Positions 6,882-13,745 of a stretch of DNA of 15,072 nt are shown one piece after another. A program made the position numbers and the translations under genes. A model generated the notes under the pieces. It did no database searches. It was not told where the DNA came from and saw only the letters and a program-made list of their open reading frames with translations. Positions within the stretch are counted from its first letter, which is position 1. Each line of letters opens with the position of its first letter. Origin of the DNA: an uncultured Oscillospiraceae bacterium (GTDB lineage: Bacteria > Bacillota > Clostridia > Oscillospirales > Oscillospiraceae); the NCBI GenBank assembly GCA_934659475.1, contig CAKUHX010000020.1, positions 1 to 15,072 on the forward strand, written 5' to 3'.

Positions 6882-7895
6882 ATGGACCTGAAAACAGACC
6901 GCACCCTGGACGTGATCGCCATGGGCCGGGCCAGCGTGGACTTTGTGCCCGACACCTACGGCTCCACCGCCACGGAGCATCAATACACCAAGTTCCTGGG
7001 CGGCTCCCCCGCCAACACCGCCGTATCCATGGCTCAGCACCGGATCCGCACGGGCTACATCGGCAAGGTGGGAGAGGACATCCTGGGGGATTATCTGATC
7101 GCCTATATGGGCGGTAAGGGCATTGATACCTCCCATATCCTGCGCTGCGGCGACCCCGCCGTGCGCACCGGCCTGTCCGTGGCCGAGCGCATGGGCCCCA
7201 ACCGCAAGCGCAGCAACCTCTACCGCTGCGACGTGGCCGACCTGCACATGCTGCCGGAGGAGATGGACGAGGCCTATATCGCCCAGGCGGGCATTCTGCT
7301 GGTCTCCGGCGCCTCTCTGTCCGACTCCCCCGCCCGCGAGGCCATGTTCCTTGCCGTGGAGTACGCCCGGCGCAGCGGCGTGCTGGTGGCCTTCGACCCG
7401 GACTACCGGGCCCAGTCCTGGCACTCTGAGCTTCAGACCTCCGTCTACTACGACCTGATGATGGGGCTGTGCGACATCCTCATCACCACCCGGGAGGAGA
7501 TGGACGTGCTGGAAAAGGCCTTCCTGCCCGGCAATCAGGACGACCTGCGCTCGGCCCAGCGCTGCTTTGAGCGGGGGGTGTCCATCGTGCTCATCAAGCA
7601 CGGCGAGGACGGCTCCACCGCCTTTACGTCCGACGGACGCACCGTGGTGCAGAAGGCCTTCCCCAGCCGGGTGATCTCCCTCCAGGGGGCGGGCGACTCT
7701 TACAGCGGCGCTTTCCTGGCTGAGCTGACCCGGGGGGCCGACCTGGCCCAGGCCATGGGGTACGCCTCCGCCTCCGCCGCGCTGACGGTCTCCGGCCGCA
7801 GCTGCTCGGAGCACATGCCCTCCCGGGAGATGACCCTTGATTTCATCCAGACCTGCAGGTCGGGCCGGGTGGATCAGTGGCAGTGGTGGGAATGA
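6882..7895 (+). CDS. PfkB-family sugar kinase, IolC-like
   Basis: A 337-residue ribokinase-superfamily protein closest by motif to 5-dehydro-2-deoxygluconokinase (IolC). Seen: IAMGRASVDFVPDTYG at 12-27, the first PfkB signature FLGGSPANTAVSM at 38-50, an IolC-like stretch FDPDYRAQSW at 171-180 followed by TTREEMDVL, and the second PfkB signature QGAGDSYSGAF at 268-278 with the catalytic base D272. It would transfer the ATP gamma-phosphate to a hydroxyl of a sugar or oxo sugar acid. AAGGAGGG sits directly upstream. It is co-transcribed with the class I aldolase just before it. No other inositol genes (IolB, IolD, IolE, IolG) are in the window, so myo-inositol is not established as the substrate. 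Confidence 0.88.
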   Translation: MDLKTDRTLDVIAMGRASVDFVPDTYGSTATEHQYTKFLGGSPANTAVSMAQHRIRTGYIGKVGEDILGDYLIAYMGGKGIDTSHILRCGDPAVRTGLSVAERMGPNRKRSNLYRCDVADLHMLPEEMDEAYIAQAGILLVSGASLSDSPAREAMFLAVEYARRSGVLVAFDPDYRAQSWHSELQTSVYYDLMMGLCDILITTREEMDVLEKAFLPGNQDDLRSAQRCFERGVSIVLIKHGEDGSTAFTSDGRTVVQKAFPSRVISLQGAGDSYSGAFLAELTRGADLAQAMGYASASAALTVSGRSCSEHMPSREMTLDFIQTCRSGRVDQWQWWE

Positions 7896-7904
7896 CCCCC
7901 TGCC

Positions 7905-7935
7905 CGAAAACTGTTTTTCGCAATCGGAACGATTG
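7905..7935 (+). repeat. Paired palindromes upstream of the DUF1537 kinase
   Basis: CGAAAA-CTGT-TTTTCG (7905-7920) is a 6-base-pair hairpin directly abutting CAATCG-GAA-CGATTG (7921-7935), a perfect 15-base palindrome with operator-like symmetry. They fill the only wider gap (66 bases) in this part of the run. A repressor site or an RNA processing hairpin are both possible; I see no clear -10/-35 pair. Confidence 0.4.
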
Positions 7936-7961
7936 AAATTTGAACTAAGAAGGTGGACGCT

Positions 7962-9245
7962 TTGCTTAACTTGACTATGCTCTCTGACGATCTGACCGGA
8001 ACTGTAGACTGTGTGTCCCTGGCCTGCGGCTGCAAGGAGCCCGTGCCTACCATGGTCTGCGCCGACGGAAACGTGGAGATCCTCCCCCGCACCAAGGCCC
8101 GCGAGATCGTCGCGGTGAACCTCTCCTCCCGCACCATTCCCGGGAAGGAGGCCTATCAGCGCACCTATGACGCCGCCGTCAAGGTGCGTGACTACCCCGA
8201 TCAGCTGCTGATGAAGAAGATGGACACCGGCTTCCGCGGCAACGCTGGATATGAGATCGAGGGCATCTTCGACGCCACGGGCAAGCGCCTGTGCTTCATC
8301 ATGGATCACATCCCCATGCGCAAGACCTTTACCCTGTACGGCCACCAGTATGCCGCCGGACAGATCCTCAGCAAGTCCGCCTTCTCCCGGGACGACAAGC
8401 TGAAAGCCCCCCGGGAGTCCTATATTCCCGCCATTCTGCAGAAGCAGACGGACATCCCCGTGGGCTCCGTGGACATCGACGCGGTGAAGGGCACCAACCT
8501 GGTGGAGAAGGTCAAGGAGCAGATCGACGCCGGAAAGCGCATCCTGGTCTTTGACGCCATCTCCGAGGCCGACGGTCTGAAGGTCATCAGCACCCTCCAG
8601 CCCATCTACCCCGACGTGCTGTGGGCGGGCTCCACCGGCATTGTGGAGGCCCTGATCACCTATCTCTACGGCCCCGTCACCCTGGATCCCCGGCACACGG
8701 TGCACGAGCAGTGCATCTGCTTCTCCGGCACCGCCTATGAGATGACCCGGAACCAGATCGCCTTTGCCAAGGAGCGGGTGGGGCTGAAGGTCATCGACCT
8801 GGACATGGATCTGGTGATGGACGGCAAAGCCGACCAGGCCCGCGCCCAGGGCATTGACGCCTTCCTGGCGGAAAACAAAGCCGGAAGCAACGTTCTGATG
8901 CGTCCCCGGGTCACCGACGGCCGCTTCGATCAGAAGGCCGTGGCCTCCGCCATCATGGACAACCTGTCCGCCTGCGCCGGCGAGATCTGCAAGACCGCCA
9001 AATTCGACCGCATCCTCATCGTGGGGGGCGAGACCTCTCAGGCCGTGTTCACCCGTCTGGGCGTCAACACCCTGGAGATGGAGCAGCCGCCGGAGATCGG
9101 CGCGGGCGAGGGCATCGTGGCCGACGGCAGCATCAAGGGCAAGCGCTTTGTGCTCAAGGGCGGCTCTACGGGCAACACTTACTCCCTGCTGCACATGATG
9201 GGCATCTGGGATCAGCCCGACGACCCCAACCGCACCGAACTTTAA
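7962..9245 (+). CDS. DUF1537 four-carbon acid-sugar kinase family protein
   Basis: A 427-residue protein of the DUF1537 kinase family (OtnK/DtnK/LtnK), which phosphorylates tetronates or oxo-tetronates. The N-terminal LSDDLTGTVD at residues 7-16 is the family's DDLTG signature, KMDTGFRGNAGYEIEGI at 86-102 matches the KxDSTxRGN motif, and the C-terminal GGETSQAVFTRLG and KGGSTGN correspond to the ATP-binding GGDTA and SGGFG motifs, with variation in the latter. Start: AAGAAGG at 7947-7953 is 8 bases from TTG 7962, while GTG 7953 overlaps that site, so TTG is preferred. Together with the class II aldolase at 5373 this resembles threonate/erythronate catabolism (kinase then phosphotetronate cleavage). 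No PdxA2-type dehydrogenase is in the window. Confidence 0.88.
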   Translation: MLNLTMLSDDLTGTVDCVSLACGCKEPVPTMVCADGNVEILPRTKAREIVAVNLSSRTIPGKEAYQRTYDAAVKVRDYPDQLLMKKMDTGFRGNAGYEIEGIFDATGKRLCFIMDHIPMRKTFTLYGHQYAAGQILSKSAFSRDDKLKAPRESYIPAILQKQTDIPVGSVDIDAVKGTNLVEKVKEQIDAGKRILVFDAISEADGLKVISTLQPIYPDVLWAGSTGIVEALITYLYGPVTLDPRHTVHEQCICFSGTAYEMTRNQIAFAKERVGLKVIDLDMDLVMDGKADQARAQGIDAFLAENKAGSNVLMRPRVTDGRFDQKAVASAIMDNLSACAGEICKTAKFDRILIVGGETSQAVFTRLGVNTLEMEQPPEIGAGEGIVADGSIKGKRFVLKGGSTGNTYSLLHMMGIWDQPDDPNRTEL

Positions 9246-9294
9246 GCTGTCGTTACACAGAAAAGCCCTGATTTTCGGAGAGAAAGGAGACTGT

Positions 9295-9741
9295 ATGGAC
9301 GATCTGACATTTGAGTAGACAAAGGGAATGCTGCTGGCCGCCGCCGACCGCATCATTGCCAGCAAGGATATCCTCACCGAGGTGGACAGCAAGATCGGCG
9401 ACGGGGATCACGGCATCGGGATGCACAACGGGATGGTCAAGGCCCGCCAGGCCCCGGGCACCCGCGGCATTCTGGTCTGCGGCACCGGGATCGGCATGTG
9501 CATCTGCGCCAACAAGTTCAAGGGCATCCGCGCCGCGGTGGGCCACGACTGCTTCTCCGCTGGGTGCTCCATCCTCAGCAACGACTGCAACGTGCTGTGC
9601 TTTGGCGCCCGGGTCATCGGGCAGGAGCTGGCAAAGAAGCTCCTGGGCCAGTGGCTGGACTACCGCTTCGTCCCCTCCCACTCCTCCGCCAAGATCGCGG
9701 AGATCGTCCGGATCGAGAACGAGACCATGCAGCCGCTGTAA
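9295..9741 (+). pseudogene. DhaL N-terminus fused to RpiB C-terminal half, with amber codon
   Basis: ATG 9295 has a good ribosome binding site (AAAGGAG) but the frame meets TAG at 9316-9318, the eighth codon; a CAG-to-TAG change would explain it. Beyond it the same frame encodes MLLAAADRII...LTEVDSKIGDGDHGIGM, which is the start of DhaL, the ATP-handling subunit of dihydroxyacetone-type kinases, including its metal-binding GDGDHG. After about residue 50 it switches without frameshift to ILVCGTGIGMCICANKFKGIRAAV and DCNVLCFGARVIGQELAKKLL, the C-terminal part of an RpiB isomerase. The junction is near 9435-9465. Roughly 150 residues of DhaL and 60 of RpiB are missing compared with the families. 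The usual RpiB ring-opening His is Ser here (SILSND). I read this as a deletion remnant of adjacent dhaL and rpiB genes; a small protein from ATG 9328 (137 residues) cannot be excluded. Confidence 0.75.
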
Positions 9742-9751
9742 GGGGGCAGCC

Positions 9752-10253
9752 ATGGACAAGCATCATCTTTATTTCGGCAGCAACCTGAAGCTGTCCAAGG
9801 GCATCACAGAGAGCGCCCGCTTCGCCGCCGACATCTGCGCTCTGCTCCGGCCGGAGGATCTCTCCAGCGTGACCGCATTCATCATCCCCTCTTACCTTGC
9901 CATCCCCGGCGTGCGGGACGCCATCGGCCCGGAAGGGCCCCTGATGTTCGGGGCGCAGAACGTCTGCGCCCAGGAGCAGGTGGCCTACGAGCCCGTCTGG
10001 GCCATCGGCACGGCGGGCGTTCCCGCCTCCCCGGAGTACGCGCAGGAGAAGCACGCCGTCATCCGCAGCGCCCTGACCCGGGTGCTGGGCCCCGCGGGGG
10101 GCAGATCCCCCTGCTGTACGGGGGCAGCGTCAACCCGGACAATGCCGACGCGCTGGTCCGTCAGCCGGATATCGACGGCCTGTTTGTGGGCCAGGCGCAG
10201 CGCGGGCCTGAACTGATCTTCCGCCCACCGCGGCGGCCAACCAAGCCAATTAA
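9752..10253 (+). pseudogene. Triosephosphate isomerase remnant with internal deletion and frameshift
   Basis: ATG 9752 opens a TIM-like protein: YFGSNLKLSKG at the N-terminus keeps the Asn and Lys of the active site, and MFGAQNVCA is the usual VGAQN strand. It then jumps directly to VAYEPVWAIGTAGVPAS, which carries the catalytic Glu. The stretch between, normally about 80-90 residues with GAFTGE and the catalytic GHSERR histidine, is absent (junction near 9963-9984). Near 10096-10101, a run of six G, the frame shifts: the next-frame sequence reads LLYGGSVNPDNADALV and IDGLFVGQAQRGPELIF, the conserved TIM C-terminus. A second shift near 10225 would restore an end at TAA 10251-10253. Without the shifts the reading frame stops at 10216. 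Non-functional as TIM; the intact ancestor probably acted on a tetrulose or triose phosphate. Confidence 0.8.
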
Positions 10254-10268
10254 AAGGAGGAGATCTGT

Positions 10269-11126
10269 ATGTTCCATTTCGGCGTAGACAGCTACATCTG
10301 GACTGAACGTTTTCTGAATAAGGATCTCTGGATCATCCCTAAGGCCAAGGAGCTGGGCTTCGAGGTCATCGACCTGGCCATCGGCCACCCCTTCGAGTTT
10401 CCCGTCCAGGCCGTGCTGGAGGAGAAGGATCGCGCGGGCATCCAGTGCGTCACCACCACCACTCTGGGCGCGGACACCGATCTCATCTCCCCCGACCCCG
10501 CGATCCGTCAGCGGGGCATCGAGCACATGAAGAAGATGGTGGACATCAACCGCATTCTGGGCTCCAAGATCCTGGCGGGCGTGATCTACGCCGGCTGGGG
10601 CTGCCTGTCCGGCAAGCCCCGCACGGAGCAGGAGTGGGAGTGGTCGGTGAACGCCATGCGTGAGATCACCCAGTACGCCGCCGACAACTGGGACGGCATC
10701 CTGGCCGTGGAGTGCGTCAACCGCTTCGAGACCCACTTCCTGAACATCGCCGCCGACGGCGTGCAGTACTGCAAGGACGTGGGGATGCCCAACATCAAGG
10801 TGCATCTGGACTGCTTCCACATGATCCGGGAGGAGAAGAGCTTCGCCGGGGCGGTCAAGACCTGCGGCAAGGAGTATCTGGGCTATGTCCATGTGAACGA
10901 GAATGACCGCGGCATCCCCGGCACCGGCCTGGTACCCTTCGAGGAGTTCTTCCGCGCCCTGAAGGAGATCGGCTACGACGGCCCCCTGACCATCGAGTCC
11001 TTCGACCCCAGCTTTGAGGAGACCAACCGCAACTGCGCCATCTGGCGCAGCTTCGCTCCCAGCGGCGAGGCCCTGGCTGTGGAGGGCCTGGCCGATCTGA
11101 AGCGCATCGCCGCCGCCATCGAATGA
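10269..11126 (+). CDS. D-tagatose/D-psicose 3-epimerase family protein
   Basis: A 285-residue TIM barrel of the xylose isomerase-like epimerase group; D-psicose (allulose) 3-epimerases are about 290 residues. The four metal and catalytic residues are in place: Glu148 (LAVECVNRFE), Asp181 (HLDCFHM), His208 (YVHVNEN) and Glu243 (TIESF), with spacings that match the known enzymes. The substrate-binding Arg214 lies in NDRGIPGTG, and VNRFETHFLNIAADGV is very typical of this family. AAGGAGGAGA precedes ATG 10269 at good spacing. It could epimerise a free ketose at C3, or a tetrulose phosphate as EryC-type relatives do; the FGGY kinase 24 bases downstream suggests epimerise-then-phosphorylate. It sits directly after the broken DhaL/RpiB/TIM segment and shows no damage itself. 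Confidence 0.88.
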   Translation: MFHFGVDSYIWTERFLNKDLWIIPKAKELGFEVIDLAIGHPFEFPVQAVLEEKDRAGIQCVTTTTLGADTDLISPDPAIRQRGIEHMKKMVDINRILGSKILAGVIYAGWGCLSGKPRTEQEWEWSVNAMREITQYAADNWDGILAVECVNRFETHFLNIAADGVQYCKDVGMPNIKVHLDCFHMIREEKSFAGAVKTCGKEYLGYVHVNENDRGIPGTGLVPFEEFFRALKEIGYDGPLTIESFDPSFEETNRNCAIWRSFAPSGEALAVEGLADLKRIAAAIE

Positions 11127-11150
11127 CCGCCGCCGGCAGGAGGTGCTTCC

Positions 11151-12818
11151 ATGACTCATTTCGACACAGGCGCGGCCATCCTTCAGGGCCGCACATCCCT
11201 GGGCATCGAGTTCGGCTCCACCCGCATCAAGCTGGTGCTGATGGGTGAGGATCACCGCATTCTGGCCAGCGGTTCCCACCAGTGGCACAGCCGGTACGAG
11301 GACGGGCTGTGGACTTACTCCCTGGAGGAGATCCGCTCCGGCCTTCAGGACGGCTACGCCGCCCTGGCCCGCTCCGCGCGGGAGCAGTACGGCCTGCCCC
11401 TGGAGACCGTGGGCTCCATCGGCGTTAGCGCCATGATGCACGGCTACCTGGCCTTTGACGGGGAGGGCGCTCTTCTGGCCCCCTTCCGCACCTGGCAGAA
11501 CACCAACGCCGCCCCGGCCGCCCGTGAGCTGTCCGCCCTGCTCTCCTTCAACATCCCCGTGCGCTGGAGCATCGCCCACCTGGAGCAGGCCATTCTCAAC
11601 GGCGAGGAGCACGTCCCCCGCATCCGCACCCTTACCACCCTGGCCGGCTACATCCACTGGCAGCTGACAGGGGAGAAGGTGCTGGGCATCGGCGACGCCT
11701 CCGGCATGTTCCCCGTCAGCGCCGGGCACACCTATGACCGGGAGAAGCTGGCCCGGTACGAGGCCCACAACGCCACCCGGAACCTGCCCTGGCATCTGGA
11801 GGAGCTGCTCCCCCGCGTCCTGACCGCAGGGGAGGACGCGGGCACGCTGACCCCCGAGGGTGCCCTCCTTCTGGATCCCACCGGGACGCTGCGCCCCGGC
11901 ATCCCCTTCTGCCCCCCGGAGGGGGACGCGGGCAGCGGCATGGTGGCCACCAACTGCGTGCGGCCCCGTACCTGCAACGTGTCCGCCGGCACCTCCTTCT
12001 TCGCCATGGCCGTGCTGGACGCCCCCCTCAGCCGCCCCTATCCCGAGATCGACATCGTCACCACCCCCGCGGGGGACGATGTGGCCATGGTGCACGGCAA
12101 CAACGGCACCGGTGATCTGGACGCCTGGGCCGAGCTGCTGCGCAGCTTCCTTCTGCGCAGCACGGGGACGGATCTGCCCCGGGGCAGGATCCTGGATCTG
12201 CTCTTCGACGCCGCCATGGAGGGGGAGCCCGACTGCGGCGGTCTCTATTACTACAACTGCATCAACGGCGAGCCCCTCCTTGGCCTGAGCCACGGCTGCG
12301 CCCTGCTGGCCCGCACCCCGGGCGTGTCCCTGACCCTGCCCGGCTTCGCCCGGGCCCAGCTGTCCGCCATCCTGGCCCCCCTGGCCGCGGGCATGCGCCT
12401 GCTGACCCGGGAGGGGGTCTGTCTGGAGGAGATCACCGGCCACGGCGGCTTCTTCGTCGCGGGCGAGCCCGCCCGGCGGATCATGGCAGCCGCCCTGAAT
12501 GTGCCCGTCTCCGTCACCGATACCGCCGGTGAGGGCGGCGCCTGGGGCATGGCCCTGCTGGCGGAGTACCGCCGCTGCCGCCGGAGCGGCGAGACGCTTT
12601 TCGACTATCTGCAGCGCTGCGTATTCGCCCATGAGACCAAGCGCACCTCCCGCCCCGACCCCGCAGAGCACGAGGGCTTCCTGCGCTTCCTGGTCCGGTA
12701 TGAGGCCGCGGCCCAGGCCCAGGCGGTCTTCCGCCCGGCGGAGGATCGAGCACAGTCGCTCGGTTGTATCTCCACTCCAAATAGGTGTTTTACAGCTTTA
12801 TCCAACGTGATACTATAA
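11151..12818 (+). CDS. FGGY-family carbohydrate kinase with an unusual C-terminal tail
   Basis: A 555-residue actin-fold sugar kinase. Seen: the phosphate-1 loop LGIEFGSTRIKLVLM at 17-31, the substrate region SAMMHGYLAFD at 93-103, the catalytic Asp in PEGDAGSGM (D259), the adenosine/phosphate loop SAGTSFF at 278-284 and GHGGFF in the C-terminal domain, followed by TAGEGGAWGMALLAEY. It would phosphorylate a ketose or polyol such as xylulose, ribulose or a tetritol. The conserved part ends near FLVRYEAAAQAQAVFRPAE, about 12740. The last ~23 residues are encoded by AT-richer DNA that contains a promoter-like sequence and are probably not ancestral, suggesting loss of the original stop. AGGAGG precedes ATG 11151. 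It is coupled to the epimerase gene; araD at 14686 raises L-ribulose as one candidate substrate. Confidence 0.88.
   Translation: MTHFDTGAAILQGRTSLGIEFGSTRIKLVLMGEDHRILASGSHQWHSRYEDGLWTYSLEEIRSGLQDGYAALARSAREQYGLPLETVGSIGVSAMMHGYLAFDGEGALLAPFRTWQNTNAAPAARELSALLSFNIPVRWSIAHLEQAILNGEEHVPRIRTLTTLAGYIHWQLTGEKVLGIGDASGMFPVSAGHTYDREKLARYEAHNATRNLPWHLEELLPRVLTAGEDAGTLTPEGALLLDPTGTLRPGIPFCPPEGDAGSGMVATNCVRPRTCNVSAGTSFFAMAVLDAPLSRPYPEIDIVTTPAGDDVAMVHGNNGTGDLDAWAELLRSFLLRSTGTDLPRGRILDLLFDAAMEGEPDCGGLYYYNCINGEPLLGLSHGCALLARTPGVSLTLPGFARAQLSAILAPLAAGMRLLTREGVCLEEITGHGGFFVAGEPARRIMAAALNVPVSVTDTAGEGGAWGMALLAEYRRCRRSGETLFDYLQRCVFAHETKRTSRPDPAEHEGFLRFLVRYEAAAQAQAVFRPAEDRAQSLGCISTPNRCFTALSNVIL
12789..12816 (+). 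promoter_or_regulatory. Promoter for the second class I aldolase, inside the FGGY frame
   Basis: TTTACA (12789-12794) and TACTAT (12811-12816) are separated by 16 bases, giving a plausible sigma-A-type promoter with a start near 12823. It lies in a sharply AT-richer stretch and overlaps the last codons of the FGGY frame. A palindrome at 12833-12852 immediately downstream could be its operator. Confidence 0.55.
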
Positions 12819-12832
12819 ATTTAGAGGAGTTT

Positions 12833-12852
12833 TACCGGTTTCCCAACCGGTA
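12833..12852. repeat. Palindrome TACCGGTT-TCCC-AACCGGTA, candidate operator
   Basis: A perfect 8-base inverted repeat around a 4-base centre, about 10 bases after the predicted transcription start and 25 bases before ATG 12877. The position fits a repressor operator; as RNA it would be a short hairpin ahead of the ribosome binding site GAAAGGAG. No cognate regulator is identifiable in the window. Confidence 0.5.
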
Positions 12853-12876
12853 TGGCCCCTGAAAGGAGCGTTTTTT

Positions 12877-13698
12877 ATGAACTCTCTCGGCAGAGAGATC
12901 CGGCTGAACCGCCTGTTTTCCCCCAAGGACGGCAGAATGGTGGCCATCATGTTTGACCACACCATCGCCCGCGGCCTGATGGACGGCCTGATCCCCGTTG
13001 GGGACAAGATCGCCCAGGTCGTCAGCGCCCATCCCGACGCCATGACCATGCACAAGGGCATTGCGGAGCGCTGCTTCGCCCCCCACGCGGGGGAGGGCGT
13101 CTCCCTGATCCTGAAGGCCGCTACCCCCTGCCCCTATGTGCCGGGGTACAGTGCCTATACCGCCGACCCGGAGGAGGCTCTGGCCGCCGGGGCGGACGCC
13201 ATCGCCATCGGCTGCATCCTGGGCGGGGCCGAGCAGCCCCGGGGCATCGAAAATGCCGCCCGGGCGGTAAAGGAGGCCCACCGCATGGGCCTGCCCGTCA
13301 TCGGTCACTTCTACCCCAACGGCGAGCAGATCCCCAAGGAGGATCGCGAGGAGTGGCGCAACGTGGCTTACGCCGCCCGCGCCGGTGCCGAGCTGGGCAT
13401 CGACGTGATGAAGATCCACCACAGCGGCGACCCGGATGAGTTCGCCCGTATTGTAGAGGCCGTCCCCGCCCGCGTGGTGCTGGCCGGCGGCCGCCACGGC
13501 CCCAACGTAGAGGCCTATCTGGAGATGACCCGCAACGTGATCCAGGCCGGCGCCGCTGGCGTGGCCTTCGGCCGCTTTGTGTGGGAGTACCCCAACCCCG
13601 CCCCCCTGGTAGAGGCCATCAAGCTGATCGTCCACGAAAACGCGGACGTGAAGCAGGCTATGGAGCTGCTGCGGGAGCTGGAGCAGTCCAAGGGCTGA
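12877..13698 (+). CDS. Class I aldolase, DhnA/LsrF (FbaB) type, copy 2
   Basis: A 273-residue paralogue of the 6036 gene. The Schiff-base lysine is K179 in IDVMKIHHSGD. Unlike copy 1 it keeps the N-terminal acid: MFDHTI at residues 25-30, with D27 where the family has DHG. The phosphate site is formed by VLAGGRHGPN (201-210) and GAAGVAFGRFVW (225-236). GAAAGGAG lies 8 bases before ATG 12877. It has its own promoter-like sequence and palindrome upstream and is followed after 47 bases by the isocitrate lyase-superfamily gene, forming a two-gene unit ended by the 14615-14656 terminator. The reaction is reversible aldol cleavage of a phosphorylated ketose or keto acid; the partner aldehyde is unknown. 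Confidence 0.88.
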   Translation: MNSLGREIRLNRLFSPKDGRMVAIMFDHTIARGLMDGLIPVGDKIAQVVSAHPDAMTMHKGIAERCFAPHAGEGVSLILKAATPCPYVPGYSAYTADPEEALAAGADAIAIGCILGGAEQPRGIENAARAVKEAHRMGLPVIGHFYPNGEQIPKEDREEWRNVAYAARAGAELGIDVMKIHHSGDPDEFARIVEAVPARVVLAGGRHGPNVEAYLEMTRNVIQAGAAGVAFGRFVWEYPNPAPLVEAIKLIVHENADVKQAMELLRELEQSKG

Positions 13699-13745
13699 TC
13701 CTTGTACGCACTGACCCCAAAAAATAACATCTGGAGGTTTTCAAA

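Noticed and set aside
6882..7895. Myo-inositol catabolic operon
   Set aside because: Only the kinase is IolC-like; no inositol dehydrogenase, dehydratase, hydrolase or IolB is in the window.
9316..9318. Genetic code change or programmed readthrough at TAG
   Set aside because: The same segment carries a gene-fusing deletion, a second deletion and a frameshift, so simple decay explains the stop better; kept only as a low-weight alternative.
5337..9392. A very long open frame on the minus strand (over 1300 codons)
   Set aside because: It lies wholly antisense to well-recognised genes, has the low-complexity Gly/Ala/His/Val-rich composition of GC-rich shadow frames, and shows no known domain.
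10161..12671. An 836-codon minus-strand open frame
   Set aside because: Antisense to the epimerase and FGGY kinase; same shadow composition and no recognisable motif.
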